A DNA stretch of 64,000 bases from a bacterium (GTDB lineage Bacteria > Bacillota > Bacilli > Lactobacillales > Streptococcaceae): positions 1 through 64,000 of the forward strand of contig CAJNCS010000010.1 of NCBI GenBank assembly GCA_905221325.1, given 5' to 3'. Below, piece by piece: positions 15,637-23,269 of this stretch; within the stretch, counting starts at the first letter, position 1; every line of letters starts with the position of its first letter. The position numbers were made by a program, and so were the translations under genes. The notes under the pieces were generated by a model. The model saw only the letters and a list, made by a program, of their open reading frames with translations, was not told the DNA's origin and made no database searches.

Positions 15637-17319
15637 TTGCCCTTGCCCTTGTCCTAGTTCCTGATGACTAAGTGCCATCTGAACGGCTTTGGCATAAGAT
15701 CTTCGTCCGCCTTCTTCAAAGTGAACCAGAGTTTCCAGAAGGAGTTCTTCTTGAAGAGGAGTCACCAAAATAGCTGAGTCAGAACGGTCAAAATCGATTC
15801 CTTGTTCTTCCAAGAGATAAATAATTTTTCGAAGCGTTGCGACTTTTAGTTCCTGTTCTTCCGCAAAATCTTTGAGTGGGCGTTTGTTGACTTGGTTTTC
15901 TAACTGTTCTACCTCCTCTATTAGTTCTTTTGTTGGGACTAGTGAATCATAGTCTTTAAAGACAGAAAACTCTTCTCCTTCAAATTCTAAAATGGGAATT
16001 TGTAAGTAGACCTCATAGAAAGAAAAGCCCTGGTCCAATGGTACATAAGGAGAGAAAAATTCACCAGCCAAGTCTCCGTTGTTTGCGATATAGCCCCGTC
16101 CCTTGACCTTAACACCATTAATTTCATCTAGTTTTTTGAACTCTTTGGTTTTATTGGCATCCCCAAACATCATGTCATAGCCTGTTGATTCTAAATGACC
16201 GACTGAGAGGCGCTTCATAAAGTTATCCCGAAGAGCAGTTTTGACAAACTCCCCGTCAGGCCGTTGCATGGCAAAAATCACATAAACTCCAGCTTGACGG
16301 CCTTCTAGGACTAGTTGGGTAAGGTATTCGGTGACTTCTGCTTGTAGGGTATAATCTCGATCAATTTTAGCGATAAGTGCTGCCCACTCGTCAACCAGAA
16401 TGAATTTAGGCTTCATCCCGTAATAAGTGAAGTTCTTCCCAGCTTGAAACTTGGGAGAAGTAGACATGAGTTCATAGCGTTTCTCCATGAACTCCACGTT
16501 TTCCCTAAAGCACTGGATAATATCTTCCTTACTGGTAAAGACTCGACCATGAAAGACAGGGATTTTTTTCAAACCAGCTAGATCTGAGTTTTTCGGATCA
16601 CAAATATCAATAAAACCAACCTTGGTAAGTGCATAAATGATGGACATGAGAAGAATTGTCTTTCCTCCACCTGTTCCCCCTCCAATCAGCAAATGTGGTT
16701 CTTCGATAAAGTCCCAAACTACATCTTTCATGAGTTGGAGTTTTGAACCCTTGACCACTACTTGGTCAATGCCAATACGACTATCAATCCTATTGATGGC
16801 GATATCGTACCTAATAAAGCGTTTATCAAAGGTTTTGTTTCGAAAATCACCATTAAACATGACTTCAAGGGTTGCCCCAAGATTGAGAAATCGATCTTGA
16901 AACTTATTGCCTTCTAGGATAAAACTCACTTCCAAACCATAACGGGATTGTTTGAGATAAACTTGAGGAAGTCTAATTTTATCTATTGTCCTTTTCTCCC
17001 GTCTAATTTTCTTGACTAGATATAGATTGTTTTCTAAGAGAAAACGAGAGAGAATTCGTAAGCTATTGAGTTTTTGAAAAGCGAGTAGTTTTTCGTAGCA
17101 AAGCCAATTCAGAACTTGAGAGATGAGAGCAGATAGTAAGGCAAAGGCAACTAAGTAGTAGGTTTTGGGAAAGGGTTGGGCTTGTAGTTCCAAGTGGTGT
17201 TGATAGGTATAATAAGCTAAGGCAAATAAAAAAGGCGACCACACGATAAACCAAGTGATTGCCTTGATGTGCCGATGATATATTTGAACTCTTTGTCCAC
17301 GGTAGGTAAAGAGTTTCAT
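15631..17319 (-). CDS. tcpA: TcpA/FtsK-like coupling ATPase
   Basis: This 562-residue type IV coupling protein (Tn916 Orf21 / ICESt3 OrfK) delivers the relaxase-DNA complex to the channel. Two N-terminal membrane segments (about residues 22-42 and 54-72) precede the FtsK/SpoIIIE motor. Walker A is GGGTGGGKT near residue 213; Walker B is FILVDEWAALIA; then VIFAMQRPDGEFV. The C-terminal region has a winged-helix-like part and ends GQGQGQA. GGAGGTGACAC lies upstream of the start. Confidence 0.93.
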   Translation of the reverse strand: MKLFTYRGQRVQIYHRHIKAITWFIVWSPFLFALAYYTYQHHLELQAQPFPKTYYLVAFALLSALISQVLNWLCYEKLLAFQKLNSLRILSRFLLENNLYLVKKIRREKRTIDKIRLPQVYLKQSRYGLEVSFILEGNKFQDRFLNLGATLEVMFNGDFRNKTFDKRFIRYDIAINRIDSRIGIDQVVVKGSKLQLMKDVVWDFIEEPHLLIGGGTGGGKTILLMSIIYALTKVGFIDICDPKNSDLAGLKKIPVFHGRVFTSKEDIIQCFRENVEFMEKRYELMSTSPKFQAGKNFTYYGMKPKFILVDEWAALIAKIDRDYTLQAEVTEYLTQLVLEGRQAGVYVIFAMQRPDGEFVKTALRDNFMKRLSVGHLESTGYDMMFGDANKTKEFKKLDEINGVKVKGRGYIANNGDLAGEFFSPYVPLDQGFSFYEVYLQIPILEFEGEEFSVFKDYDSLVPTKELIEEVEQLENQVNKRPLKDFAEEQELKVATLRKIIYLLEEQGIDFDRSDSAILVTPLQEELLLETLVHFEEGGRRSYAKAVQMALSHQELGQGQGQA

Positions 17320-17329
17320 GTGTCACCTC

Positions 17330-17785
17330 CTAGTTTTCTTTCTTGTTTTCTACGGGTTTAGATTCTTTAGGGCTTGTCCCTTTTTTCTTAATCTTAGAAG
17401 CAAAGAGCTTGTAGATATCATTGCGGTTAACGTGAGTATGAGTTACGACAATGTCTTCTAGCTCCACTTCCTCACGGTACTTGAGACCCAAGTCTTCGAT
17501 TTCAGACTCCGCCATATCGGCAATAGTGAAAAAGAGGGTTTCATGCTGGATTGAAGAATGAATCCCTACCACAACACCCCGAATTTCTCCCGTATTAACC
17601 TGAACATAGGAGCCGTCAGGATTGCGTTGGGAACGGTCAATTTCATAGATGGTATCTGTTCCTTCAATCCCTCGGAAAGTAAGTTTTCCAAAGACTTGAG
17701 GTATGTCTAGACCTTCTGAGATAACCCGATAGGTTTTGTCTGCAATTTGAAGTTTTTCTCCGTAGTTTAATCCGATTTTAGCCAT
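17330..17785 (-). CDS. DUF961-like ICE protein (orfL position)
   Basis: A 151-residue soluble protein, first half beta-rich (GKLTFRGIEGTDTIYEIDR), with a basic tail (KIKKKGTSPKESK). It lies between the coupling protein gene and a second DUF961-like gene, like orf22/orf23 of Tn916 and orfL/orfM of ICESt3. Members of this group are reported as relaxosome accessory proteins. Domain assignment is from context and loose resemblance only. Confidence 0.65.
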   Translation of the reverse strand: MAKIGLNYGEKLQIADKTYRVISEGLDIPQVFGKLTFRGIEGTDTIYEIDRSQRNPDGSYVQVNTGEIRGVVVGIHSSIQHETLFFTIADMAESEIEDLGLKYREEVELEDIVVTHTHVNRNDIYKLFASKIKKKGTSPKESKPVENKKEN

Positions 17786-17806
17786 GTATATTTCTCCTAT
17801 TCTTTC

Positions 17807-18103
17807 TTATTTTTTCAAAACCAATTTTTCAGCAAATACGTTAAGTGCTGGGGCAACAGAATTTCCGTTTAGGGAAGTATCTGCGAGGAAAATGGGATTG
17901 ACCACTTCGACTAGAGCATCTTCTGGAAAGACGGTAGCAGAAGCTGGTGTGATCACGTGGAAGGCTCCGTGTTGTTCATTGTTTAGCACGTGGCGTTGGT
18001 ATTTGCCTTCTTTTCCGAAGACATAGCGTGGCGCATTGCCCAATTTTTCGTAGTAAGCAGTGCCGATAAATTCTGGTAGCATAACAAGTGTTTCTGGAAT
18101 CAT
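17807..18103 (-). CDS. DUF961-family relaxosome accessory protein (orfM position)
   Basis: A 98-residue protein whose C-terminal pattern [11 protein letters not shown]...[11 protein letters not shown] resembles DUF961 proteins such as B. subtilis YdcP (NPIADT...KADDIVLTK). OrfM of ICESt3 in this family is described as a transfer accessory factor. It heads the intact part of the conjugation operon; GAAAGGAAATA precedes the ATG. It is 21 bp upstream of its paralogue. Confidence 0.7.
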   Translation of the reverse strand: MIPETLVMLPEFIGTAYYEKLGNAPRYVFGKEGKYQRHVLNNEQHGAFHVITPASATVFPEDALVEVVNPIFLADTSLNGNSVAPALNVFAEKLVLKK

Positions 18104-18137
18104 AGATATTTCCTTTCTGAGTGTAAAATAAAAAGAG

Positions 18138-18384
18138 TTAAGCTAGTTGCTTCACTCTTGAGTAGTAATGAGTAAAAAGTTTTCGTTTAAACATTCTGGT
18201 ATAAAATTGTACTTCACCTGGAGTAAAGCCAGTAAGCAGTGATTGGTTGGCAAGTTTATCTAAATCCTTTTGGGCTTGATAATAGAGTTGTCCTTGGAGT
18301 TGTTCCGATGAGGAAAAGATATTATAGGTGAAAATGTAGTTTTTATAGATTCGTTCACATTGTTGAGCGAAAAAAGTTAGTCAT
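18138..18384 (-). pseudogene. Frameshifted small ICE gene at the head of the conjugation operon
   Basis: AAGGAGAACACT precedes ATG at 18384, but the frame closes after nine codons. From a run of six T (minus strand; plus 18370-18375) the next frame is open for about 75 codons to TAA at 18138. The encoded stretch is helical and basic (FAQQCERIYKNYIFTYNIFS...). Five T in the run would give one 81-residue protein. So this is either a 1-nt insertion, a sequencing error in a homopolymer, or a slippage site. It occupies the slot of the first small orf of ICESt3/Tn916 modules. Confidence 0.6.
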
Positions 18385-18514
18385 AGTGTTCTCCTTTATT
18401 GTAAAAGTAAAAAGCTACTAAGAAAATGGACTTAGTAGCTAGAGTAAATCTATCTAGTAAATTAGATAGACAGCAGTAGAGAAAAGTTATTTGGTTGAAG
18501 GATTCCTCCTTCAC
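18377..18514 (-). CDS. Possible leader ORF overlapping a terminator
   Basis: A 45-codon GTG-initiated frame ending LVAFYFYNKGEHYD, whose stop overlaps the start of the frameshifted gene. There is no convincing ribosome binding site before the GTG; an AAGGAGG lies inside the frame. The perfect hairpin 18413-18440 is within it, so translation could influence termination. I hold this as a weak call. Confidence 0.25.
   Translation of the reverse strand: MKEESFNQITFLYCCLSNLLDRFTLATKSIFLVAFYFYNKGEHYD
18413..18440 (-). terminator. Attenuator-like terminator before the conjugation genes
   Basis: AGCTACTAAG (18413-18422) and CTTAGTAGCT (18431-18440) are perfect 10-bp arms with an 8-nt loop. On the minus strand the hairpin is followed by TTTTTACTTTT. 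It stands between any upstream leftward promoter and the first conjugation gene. A second dyad, TCTATCTA/TAGATAGA (18449-18470), lies just upstream and could form a competing structure. Confidence 0.65.
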
Positions 18515-18721
18515 GGTGGCAACGTTTAGCAAGGTGCATTGCTTAAATTACCATCGCTTCCCCAGCCAATCTCATCAGGTAGTCATTGTCATACCCTTAA
18601 GATTCTCTTACGCCCTTTGGCGAAGCCAGTTCACTTTACTATTCGGAAAAGTGCGAAAGTCCGAAATGCGTGGAAGCCCACAAAAAATGTTTTTAATCTT
18701 CACTTCAACCATAAAACGGAC

Positions 18722-18750
18722 TTGACTTTTCTTTCCAAAACGTTTACAAT
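18722..18750 (+). promoter_or_regulatory. Candidate rightward sigma-70 promoter
   Basis: TTGACT (18722-18727), 17 bp, TACAAT (18745-18750). It would produce a leader of about 210 nt before the repressor gene. Whether it is used is unknown; a promoter nearer the repressor operators is also likely. Confidence 0.4.
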
Positions 18751-18872
18751 AAAGGTACGAAGTTTAGTGTAGTTTTGGCAATCAGTCCTCTGGTTGTCAG
18801 ACGCACTTTTTATTTAATTGTCAATGATCGTGATTTAGCCTTGAAGATAAGGTTATTATTTTCAATTGCTAT

Positions 18873-18914
18873 ACAACTATTAGTTGTTGATTATATTATA
18901 CAACCAACGGTTGT
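18873..18914. promoter_or_regulatory. Tandem dyad operators upstream of the Xre repressor
   Basis: ACAACTATTAGTTGT (18873-18887) and ACAACCAACGGTTGT (18900-18914) share the pattern ACAAC-N5-GTTGT, centred 27 bp apart, with an AT-rich TATATTATA between them. They are the best candidates for autoregulatory binding sites of the repressor encoded 52 bp downstream. Confidence 0.65.
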
Positions 18915-18966
18915 TAATGTCAACAGTTTTCTGCAAAAATTTAAAATATTTTTTTTGAGGTCACCT

Positions 18967-19311
18967 ATGGAATTCGCAGAACGCTTGAAAACACTAAGGA
19001 AACAAGTAAAGCTAACACAAGCTCAAATAGCTGAAAAACTAAATATTTCCCAACAGGCATATGCTTCATGGGAACGTGGAGTAAAAAAACCAACACAAGA
19101 AAATCTTGTTAAGATTGCTCAAGTCTTAAATGTAACTGTTGATTATTTAGTTGGTAATTCTGATGAAGAGTTTACGAATAATAAGTTAGAGGATATTGAA
19201 TTTCTCTTCCGTAAAAATTCAGAAGGTCTTACTGATGATGAAAAAGTTGTATTTAGAAAAGAATTGATTGCTTTTTTGGAAGAACGGAAGAAACAGTTTG
19301 GAAAGGAATAA
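18967..19311 (+). CDS. Xre-family repressor (ImmR-like)
   Basis: The start at 18967 has GAGG 7 bp upstream and begins the HTH directly (MEFAERLKTLRKQVKLTQAQ), giving 114 residues. The HTH covers about residues 5-60 (IAEKLNISQQAYASWERGVKKPT); the rest is helical and charged, with no peptidase domain. It is 3 bp upstream of the helicase gene, so all three genes to 22072 appear to be one operon. By analogy with ICEBs1/ICESt3 it could also be the element's maintenance repressor, but the usual adjacent ImmA gene is missing; the nearest IrrE-like gene starts at 22401. Confidence 0.8.
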   Translation: MEFAERLKTLRKQVKLTQAQIAEKLNISQQAYASWERGVKKPTQENLVKIAQVLNVTVDYLVGNSDEEFTNNKLEDIEFLFRKNSEGLTDDEKVVFRKELIAFLEERKKQFGKE

Positions 19312-19314
19312 TTA

Positions 19315-21372
19315 ATGAGTGATATTAAGTTTTACGAAAAAGTATCTAATGAAATTGAACAGACGGACTCTTATTTAGAATTGAAAAAAATTTTAAGAGA
19401 GAGAACTGCTAGTATTGATGGAACAATATATGTTATACAAAACCCGCTATATAGTGTGGAGGATGATAAATCAACTGAACTGATAGCTAACAATGCTGAT
19501 TCTTTTGCAATTCTTATCCCTAAAACAAAAATAATTTTTACAAGTATTAGAGATGCGAAATCAGATGAATTTGAAGACTATGTAGGTGAATTTATAGATT
19601 CTATTACCACTCTAAGTGGAGTATTTGGGTTTAAGAGTAAAATTGGTAATAGTAGAAAATGGAATCATTTACTAGATGAATTGCCAATAAATTTAATCAA
19701 TACAGAAAGTATTAATGAGCGTGAAATTTTCGATAGAGAATCTTTGGCAACTCTGGAAATTCTAATTTCATTAATTTCTGGTTCAATCAACACACCTGAT
19801 AAAGGAGGTCAAAGTCATAGTATACTTGACGCTGTAAGAAGTAGAATTGTTCAGTTTGACGGAGATCAAACTAGATTCGTATATGACGATATTCCTAAAA
19901 AAGAAGTTTCTATACAAGGTTTAGCAGGTACAGGTAAAACTGAGCTTTTGTTTCATAGGTTAGTGAATTTATATAATCAAACAGATAAAAAAATTGTTTT
20001 TACTTGTAATAGTAGAGTATTAGCAAATGATATAAAGAAACGTCTTCCAAAATTTTTTGATCAAATGAAAGTTTCAAGACGTGAAGATGTTGAAGAACGA
20101 ATCAAAGTCATGAGAAGTTGGGGTTCATCGTATAATTCAGAATCTGGATTATATAGTTATATTTGTCATTTTTATGGACTAGAATTTATTAACTATAGTG
20201 ATTCTGGTGTTGAAGGATTTGATGGAGTTTGTTTATCTGCTATTAAGCAACTTGAAGAGATAAGAAATACATCAGATTTCACCTATTGCTTTGATTATAT
20301 TCTTATTGATGAAGCTCAGGATTTTTCCGATTCTTTTTTTAAGTTATGTGATATGGTTGCATCTAGTCAAGTGATTGTAGCTAGTGATATCTTTCAAAAA
20401 ATTTATGAAAGAAAATCTGAACTTGTGAGACAACCTGATTTTACTCTTAATAAAGTTTACCGAACTGATCCTAAGAACTTTATGTTTTCACAATTTTTAG
20501 GATTTGGTTTAAAGGAAAAACCAGTTATTCAATGGTTTGATGATGATGAATCTTGGCGAGCGGCAGGGTACACTTTTGAAAAAAAAGAGGAGAATCAGAC
20601 AATCGTATATGAGTTTAGTCGAGAACCAATCAACAGATTTAATGATTTCAATGACGATTCAATTTTACCTACCAAGTTGGAATATGCTGAGACAACTGGT
20701 GAAATTCTAAATCAATTGTTTAATATAATTGATGATTTAAGGGAAAAACATAAAGACATTTCTCCTTCTGATATTGGAATAGTATTTGTATCTAAGAACA
20801 ATAAAGGTTATAAATTAGCTGATAATATAAGCACGCTTATTGAGCAGAAATATAACTGGGAAACTCAAAAAATTTATGAAAATAGATATAGATCTAGACA
20901 AAGTGATAAGGTTTTTATAAGTAATCAGAATAATGTTAAGGGTTTGGAGTTCTCCTTTTTGATTGGAATAGTTTTGGATGAAATTACTCAAGATTTGGAG
21001 AGCCGAAATACTATATATATGTTACTTACTAGATCGTTTTTGACATCATATTTAATATTAGGAAAATCTAATAGGATTATTTATGATAAATATCAACCGA
21101 TGCTAGATGAAATTATTGATACTGGTAAGGTAAGGGTAACTAAGCCACAAAAAAAAGATATATTACAAGAAGAGCAAATTCAGAATCTAATAAATGGTTC
21201 TCTTACTTTTGATCAAAAAGTCGAAAAAGCTCTGAAGAATAAACATCTATTCACTCTTGAAAATAGTCAAAAAATAAAAACTATGGTTGGTACTATGCTT
21301 GGAAGTAAGGGAGTCAATCTCCAACAAATAGAGGAATTGATTGAAAATGTCAAGGATTATTTAGATGAGTAA
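19315..21372 (+). CDS. UvrD-like superfamily 1 helicase, putative defence effector
   Basis: This 685-residue protein has an N-terminal region of about 190 residues that I do not recognise. A superfamily 1 helicase core follows. Walker A is GLAGTGKT (202-209); Walker B is LIDEAQD (about 330-336); VYRTDPKNF is a motif IV-like region. NNVKGLEFSFLIG resembles motif V and MLLTRSFLTSYLIL motif VI. The C-terminal 70 residues are helical. It is co-transcribed with the Xre gene upstream and overlaps the next gene by 8 bp. The pattern of helicase plus small partner in ICE cargo suggests anti-phage or anti-plasmid activity, but this is inference. GajB of Gabija is also UvrD-like but its partner (an OLD-like nuclease) is absent here. 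Confidence 0.7.
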   Translation: MSDIKFYEKVSNEIEQTDSYLELKKILRERTASIDGTIYVIQNPLYSVEDDKSTELIANNADSFAILIPKTKIIFTSIRDAKSDEFEDYVGEFIDSITTLSGVFGFKSKIGNSRKWNHLLDELPINLINTESINEREIFDRESLATLEILISLISGSINTPDKGGQSHSILDAVRSRIVQFDGDQTRFVYDDIPKKEVSIQGLAGTGKTELLFHRLVNLYNQTDKKIVFTCNSRVLANDIKKRLPKFFDQMKVSRREDVEERIKVMRSWGSSYNSESGLYSYICHFYGLEFINYSDSGVEGFDGVCLSAIKQLEEIRNTSDFTYCFDYILIDEAQDFSDSFFKLCDMVASSQVIVASDIFQKIYERKSELVRQPDFTLNKVYRTDPKNFMFSQFLGFGLKEKPVIQWFDDDESWRAAGYTFEKKEENQTIVYEFSREPINRFNDFNDDSILPTKLEYAETTGEILNQLFNIIDDLREKHKDISPSDIGIVFVSKNNKGYKLADNISTLIEQKYNWETQKIYENRYRSRQSDKVFISNQNNVKGLEFSFLIGIVLDEITQDLESRNTIYMLLTRSFLTSYLILGKSNRIIYDKYQPMLDEIIDTGKVRVTKPQKKDILQEEQIQNLINGSLTFDQKVEKALKNKHLFTLENSQKIKTMVGTMLGSKGVNLQQIEELIENVKDYLDE

Positions 21373-22072
21373 AGAGTATAGATTTAGTTTGGGAAGAGCA
21401 TTGACTAGGTATATCAATCGCTCCATAACTAACCAATTAGATTTAATAAAAATTTGTTTAGAAACTTCTCGGGAAATTCTCACAGAATACTCTGATACGA
21501 ACGAAGTTGGTGTACATGATGAGGAAGGGTTCAGAATTGTATATCCGAATAGTTCTGGTAGAAAAATGCAAAGAATGTTTTTTTACAATGTATATGAAAA
21601 AGTGAATGACCAGCCTATGTTTACTATCCAATCTTTCGTTTTTCCGTTCAAATTAGAAAAAATAGGAGAAAATGAGTTTAAAATTTGGTGTGATTTCTCG
21701 AACATTGGACGCTTTGAATTTAATTCAGCAATTATTTCTCAGATAGTAACTATTATAAATATAATTGATAACAAAGATCTTACCTGGGGTGATACGTGGG
21801 TTGAAGAACTCCTCGATTTACTACATGGGAAAAATAGAAGCCTGGATACAGACTTGTTGTTTTATATCATTAATGAATTGCTAATTTTTGATTTTGGATA
21901 TTTAAGATTTGACAATGATCCGAAACATCAGGGAGATAACCATCCAATCTATCACATTGATAGTCATTTAGATAATAGGGCGACGTATAAATTAGGATTA
22001 CATAGTACACTAGATATCTCTAAATTTCTTGATCTATTAGATAATACTACTGATGTTGGATATATATCATAG
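21365..22072 (+). CDS. Unrecognised partner protein of the helicase
   Basis: A 235-residue soluble protein that starts inside the helicase gene (8-bp overlap), so the two are probably made in fixed ratio. Its last third has a patterned stretch, YLRFDNDPKH...HPIYHIDSHLDN, rich in His and Asp, followed by KLGLHSTLDISKFLDLL. This faintly recalls DUF2290-type proteins, without certainty. The His/Asp cluster could bind metal. No nuclease motif is clear. Function unknown. Confidence 0.6.
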   Translation: MSKEYRFSLGRALTRYINRSITNQLDLIKICLETSREILTEYSDTNEVGVHDEEGFRIVYPNSSGRKMQRMFFYNVYEKVNDQPMFTIQSFVFPFKLEKIGENEFKIWCDFSNIGRFEFNSAIISQIVTIINIIDNKDLTWGDTWVEELLDLLHGKNRSLDTDLLFYIINELLIFDFGYLRFDNDPKHQGDNHPIYHIDSHLDNRATYKLGLHSTLDISKFLDLLDNTTDVGYIS

Positions 22073-22204
22073 TTTATTTTTAGTTTAGGTACAGGAGATG
22101 GCCATATTCTAGATCATCACAACTATAGAACTACTTAATAGGAGTAGACAAACCCTACCAACAATAGAAAAATTGCCATATTGTAGGTTGGATACCATAT
22201 TATA

Positions 22205-22252
22205 AAAACTCTTAGGAATGTTGATATATGCTCTATTCTTAAGAGTTTTTTA
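22205..22252 (+). terminator. Terminator of the helicase operon
   Basis: AAAACTCTTA (22205-22214) pairs with TAAGAGTTTT (22240-22249), then TT. The loop is long (25 nt), but the arms are perfect. Confidence 0.6.
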
Positions 22253-22275
22253 GTTTCTTTAATGAAAGAAAAAGA

Positions 22276-22311
22276 CTGAAGAAAATTGTCCAAAATGGAC
22301 TTTTTCTTCAG
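22276..22311. repeat. Long imperfect hairpin
   Basis: CTGAAGAAAA (22276-22285) pairs with TTTTCTTCAG (22302-22311), and inside it GTCC pairs with GGAC around AAAAT. It could be a terminator or a regulator-binding dyad. Confidence 0.5.
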
Positions 22312-22340
22312 TTTGAGTAGACATCCGTCTACTTTTTTTA

Positions 22341-22369
22341 TATAATAGACTAAACCAAATTGGTTTAGT
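22341..22369 (+). promoter_or_regulatory. TATAAT box with overlapping 21-bp operator
   Basis: TATAAT (22341-22346) is followed 2 bp later by ACTAAACCAA and TTGGTTTAGT, perfect 10-bp arms around one A (22349-22369). Position at the start of transcription suggests repression of the IrrE-HdiR-UmuC operon, probably by the S24-type repressor encoded in it. A matching -35 is not obvious, which fits a regulated promoter. Confidence 0.6.
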
Positions 22370-22400
22370 TTTTGTATTTCCAGTGAAAAGGAGGTACAAG

Positions 22401-23261
22401 TTGGAATATTTGTATTTAGAAGCTCACCATTGTGCTAAGAAATTGCTTTACCAATTTATGAAGAATCAAGATAGCCCTTTATTGAAATATAGCTTTCGTT
22501 TTTTCTTTGATTACCATGTAAATGAGAACGAGATATTGATACTCCCTCATCATTTTTCGGATAAAAAGATTGAGGGATTGACAATAATTGATGAACTTGG
22601 AGTAAGTATTTCCTATGAGCAAAATAATACCGTTACTAAGCAAAATTTCACTCTTTGTCATGAGTTAGGACACTTTCTTTTAAAACATGAAGGTGGGTAT
22701 TTTGCAGAGTCAGTTGAAAATCAGGATAGTCAGATTGAGCGAGAAGCAAACATCTTTTCAGCATTTATTCTTATGCCAGATATAGTTCTTCTCTCTAAAG
22801 TCTATTATGCCTGCCAAACGTTTGAGGAAGTCCAGTCATCTTTAGAGGTATCCAAAGAAGCTCTTACTTACCGTCTTATTGATTTGCTGAGGGAGTATCA
22901 TCTGGGATTAGAAATAGAAATCCGAAGAGCTGTTGATGAATATATCAATGGTCAAAATGCTACTATTCATCATTGTTTTCATAAGATAAAAGAACAAATA
23001 GCAGACGACTACAACCAGTACCAGCCCTCTACTGTAAGTCTGGTTATTCAAAGATTGAGTAAGGACGGTTTTGCAACTAGCGAGGAAGTGCCTGAACTAT
23101 TAAATCAAGATCTATGGCCAGAAATTACAGAGAAAGCAAAAAATGTCAAAGTTTGGTTATTGTACAATAAAGGTAAAAGTATTGCTTATGCTTGGGATAA
23201 AAACAAGTTATCTGATGAACAATCAAGGAAGAAAGCAGAGTTTAAATTACTATTGATGTGA
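22401..23261 (+). CDS. IrrE/ImmA-type metallopeptidase with extra C-terminal domain
   Basis: I place the start at TTG 22401 because AAGGAGG (22388-22394) lies 6 bp upstream; an in-frame GTG at 22383 would put that site inside the gene. The 286-residue product has HELGH (87-91) and a downstream QIEREAN that could give the third zinc ligand (about 115), as in ImmA/IrrE proteases that cleave Xre-type repressors. About 120 residues after the peptidase are unassigned. It precedes the HdiR-like gene by 8 bp. It may cleave the HdiR-like protein or the repressor at 18967; which is unknown. Confidence 0.75.
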   Translation: MEYLYLEAHHCAKKLLYQFMKNQDSPLLKYSFRFFFDYHVNENEILILPHHFSDKKIEGLTIIDELGVSISYEQNNTVTKQNFTLCHELGHFLLKHEGGYFAESVENQDSQIEREANIFSAFILMPDIVLLSKVYYACQTFEEVQSSLEVSKEALTYRLIDLLREYHLGLEIEIRRAVDEYINGQNATIHHCFHKIKEQIADDYNQYQPSTVSLVIQRLSKDGFATSEEVPELLNQDLWPEITEKAKNVKVWLLYNKGKSIAYAWDKNKLSDEQSRKKAEFKLLLM

Positions 23262-23269
23262 GGTGAATC

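Larger units (their letters stand above)
18515..18966. other. Long regulatory intergenic region between conjugation and cargo modules
   Basis: About 450 bp without a convincing gene; short open frames here have no ribosome sites or recognisable products. The part 18515-18720 is GC-richer than its surroundings and contains short dyads (for example GAAGGA/TCCTTC near 18497-18512), so a leader RNA for the leftward operon is plausible. The part 18840-18966 is very AT-rich and holds the repressor operators. Confidence 0.55.
22073..22400. other. Intergenic region with stacked hairpins before the SOS cassette
   Basis: 328 bp between the helicase operon and the IrrE-like gene. It holds a terminator (22205-22252), a long hairpin (22276-22311), a short terminator-like dyad (22316-22333 with a T-run) and a -10-overlapping operator (22349-22369). 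I see no gene in it. Confidence 0.6.

Noticed and set aside
18495..18772. Two overlapping open frames on the plus strand in the ICE regulatory region
   Set aside because: No ribosome sites, no recognisable product, and the region looks like regulatory/leader DNA.
18775..18966. N-terminal extension of the Xre repressor frame
   Set aside because: The extension crosses the tandem operators and lacks a ribosome site; ATG 18967 has GAGG and begins the HTH.
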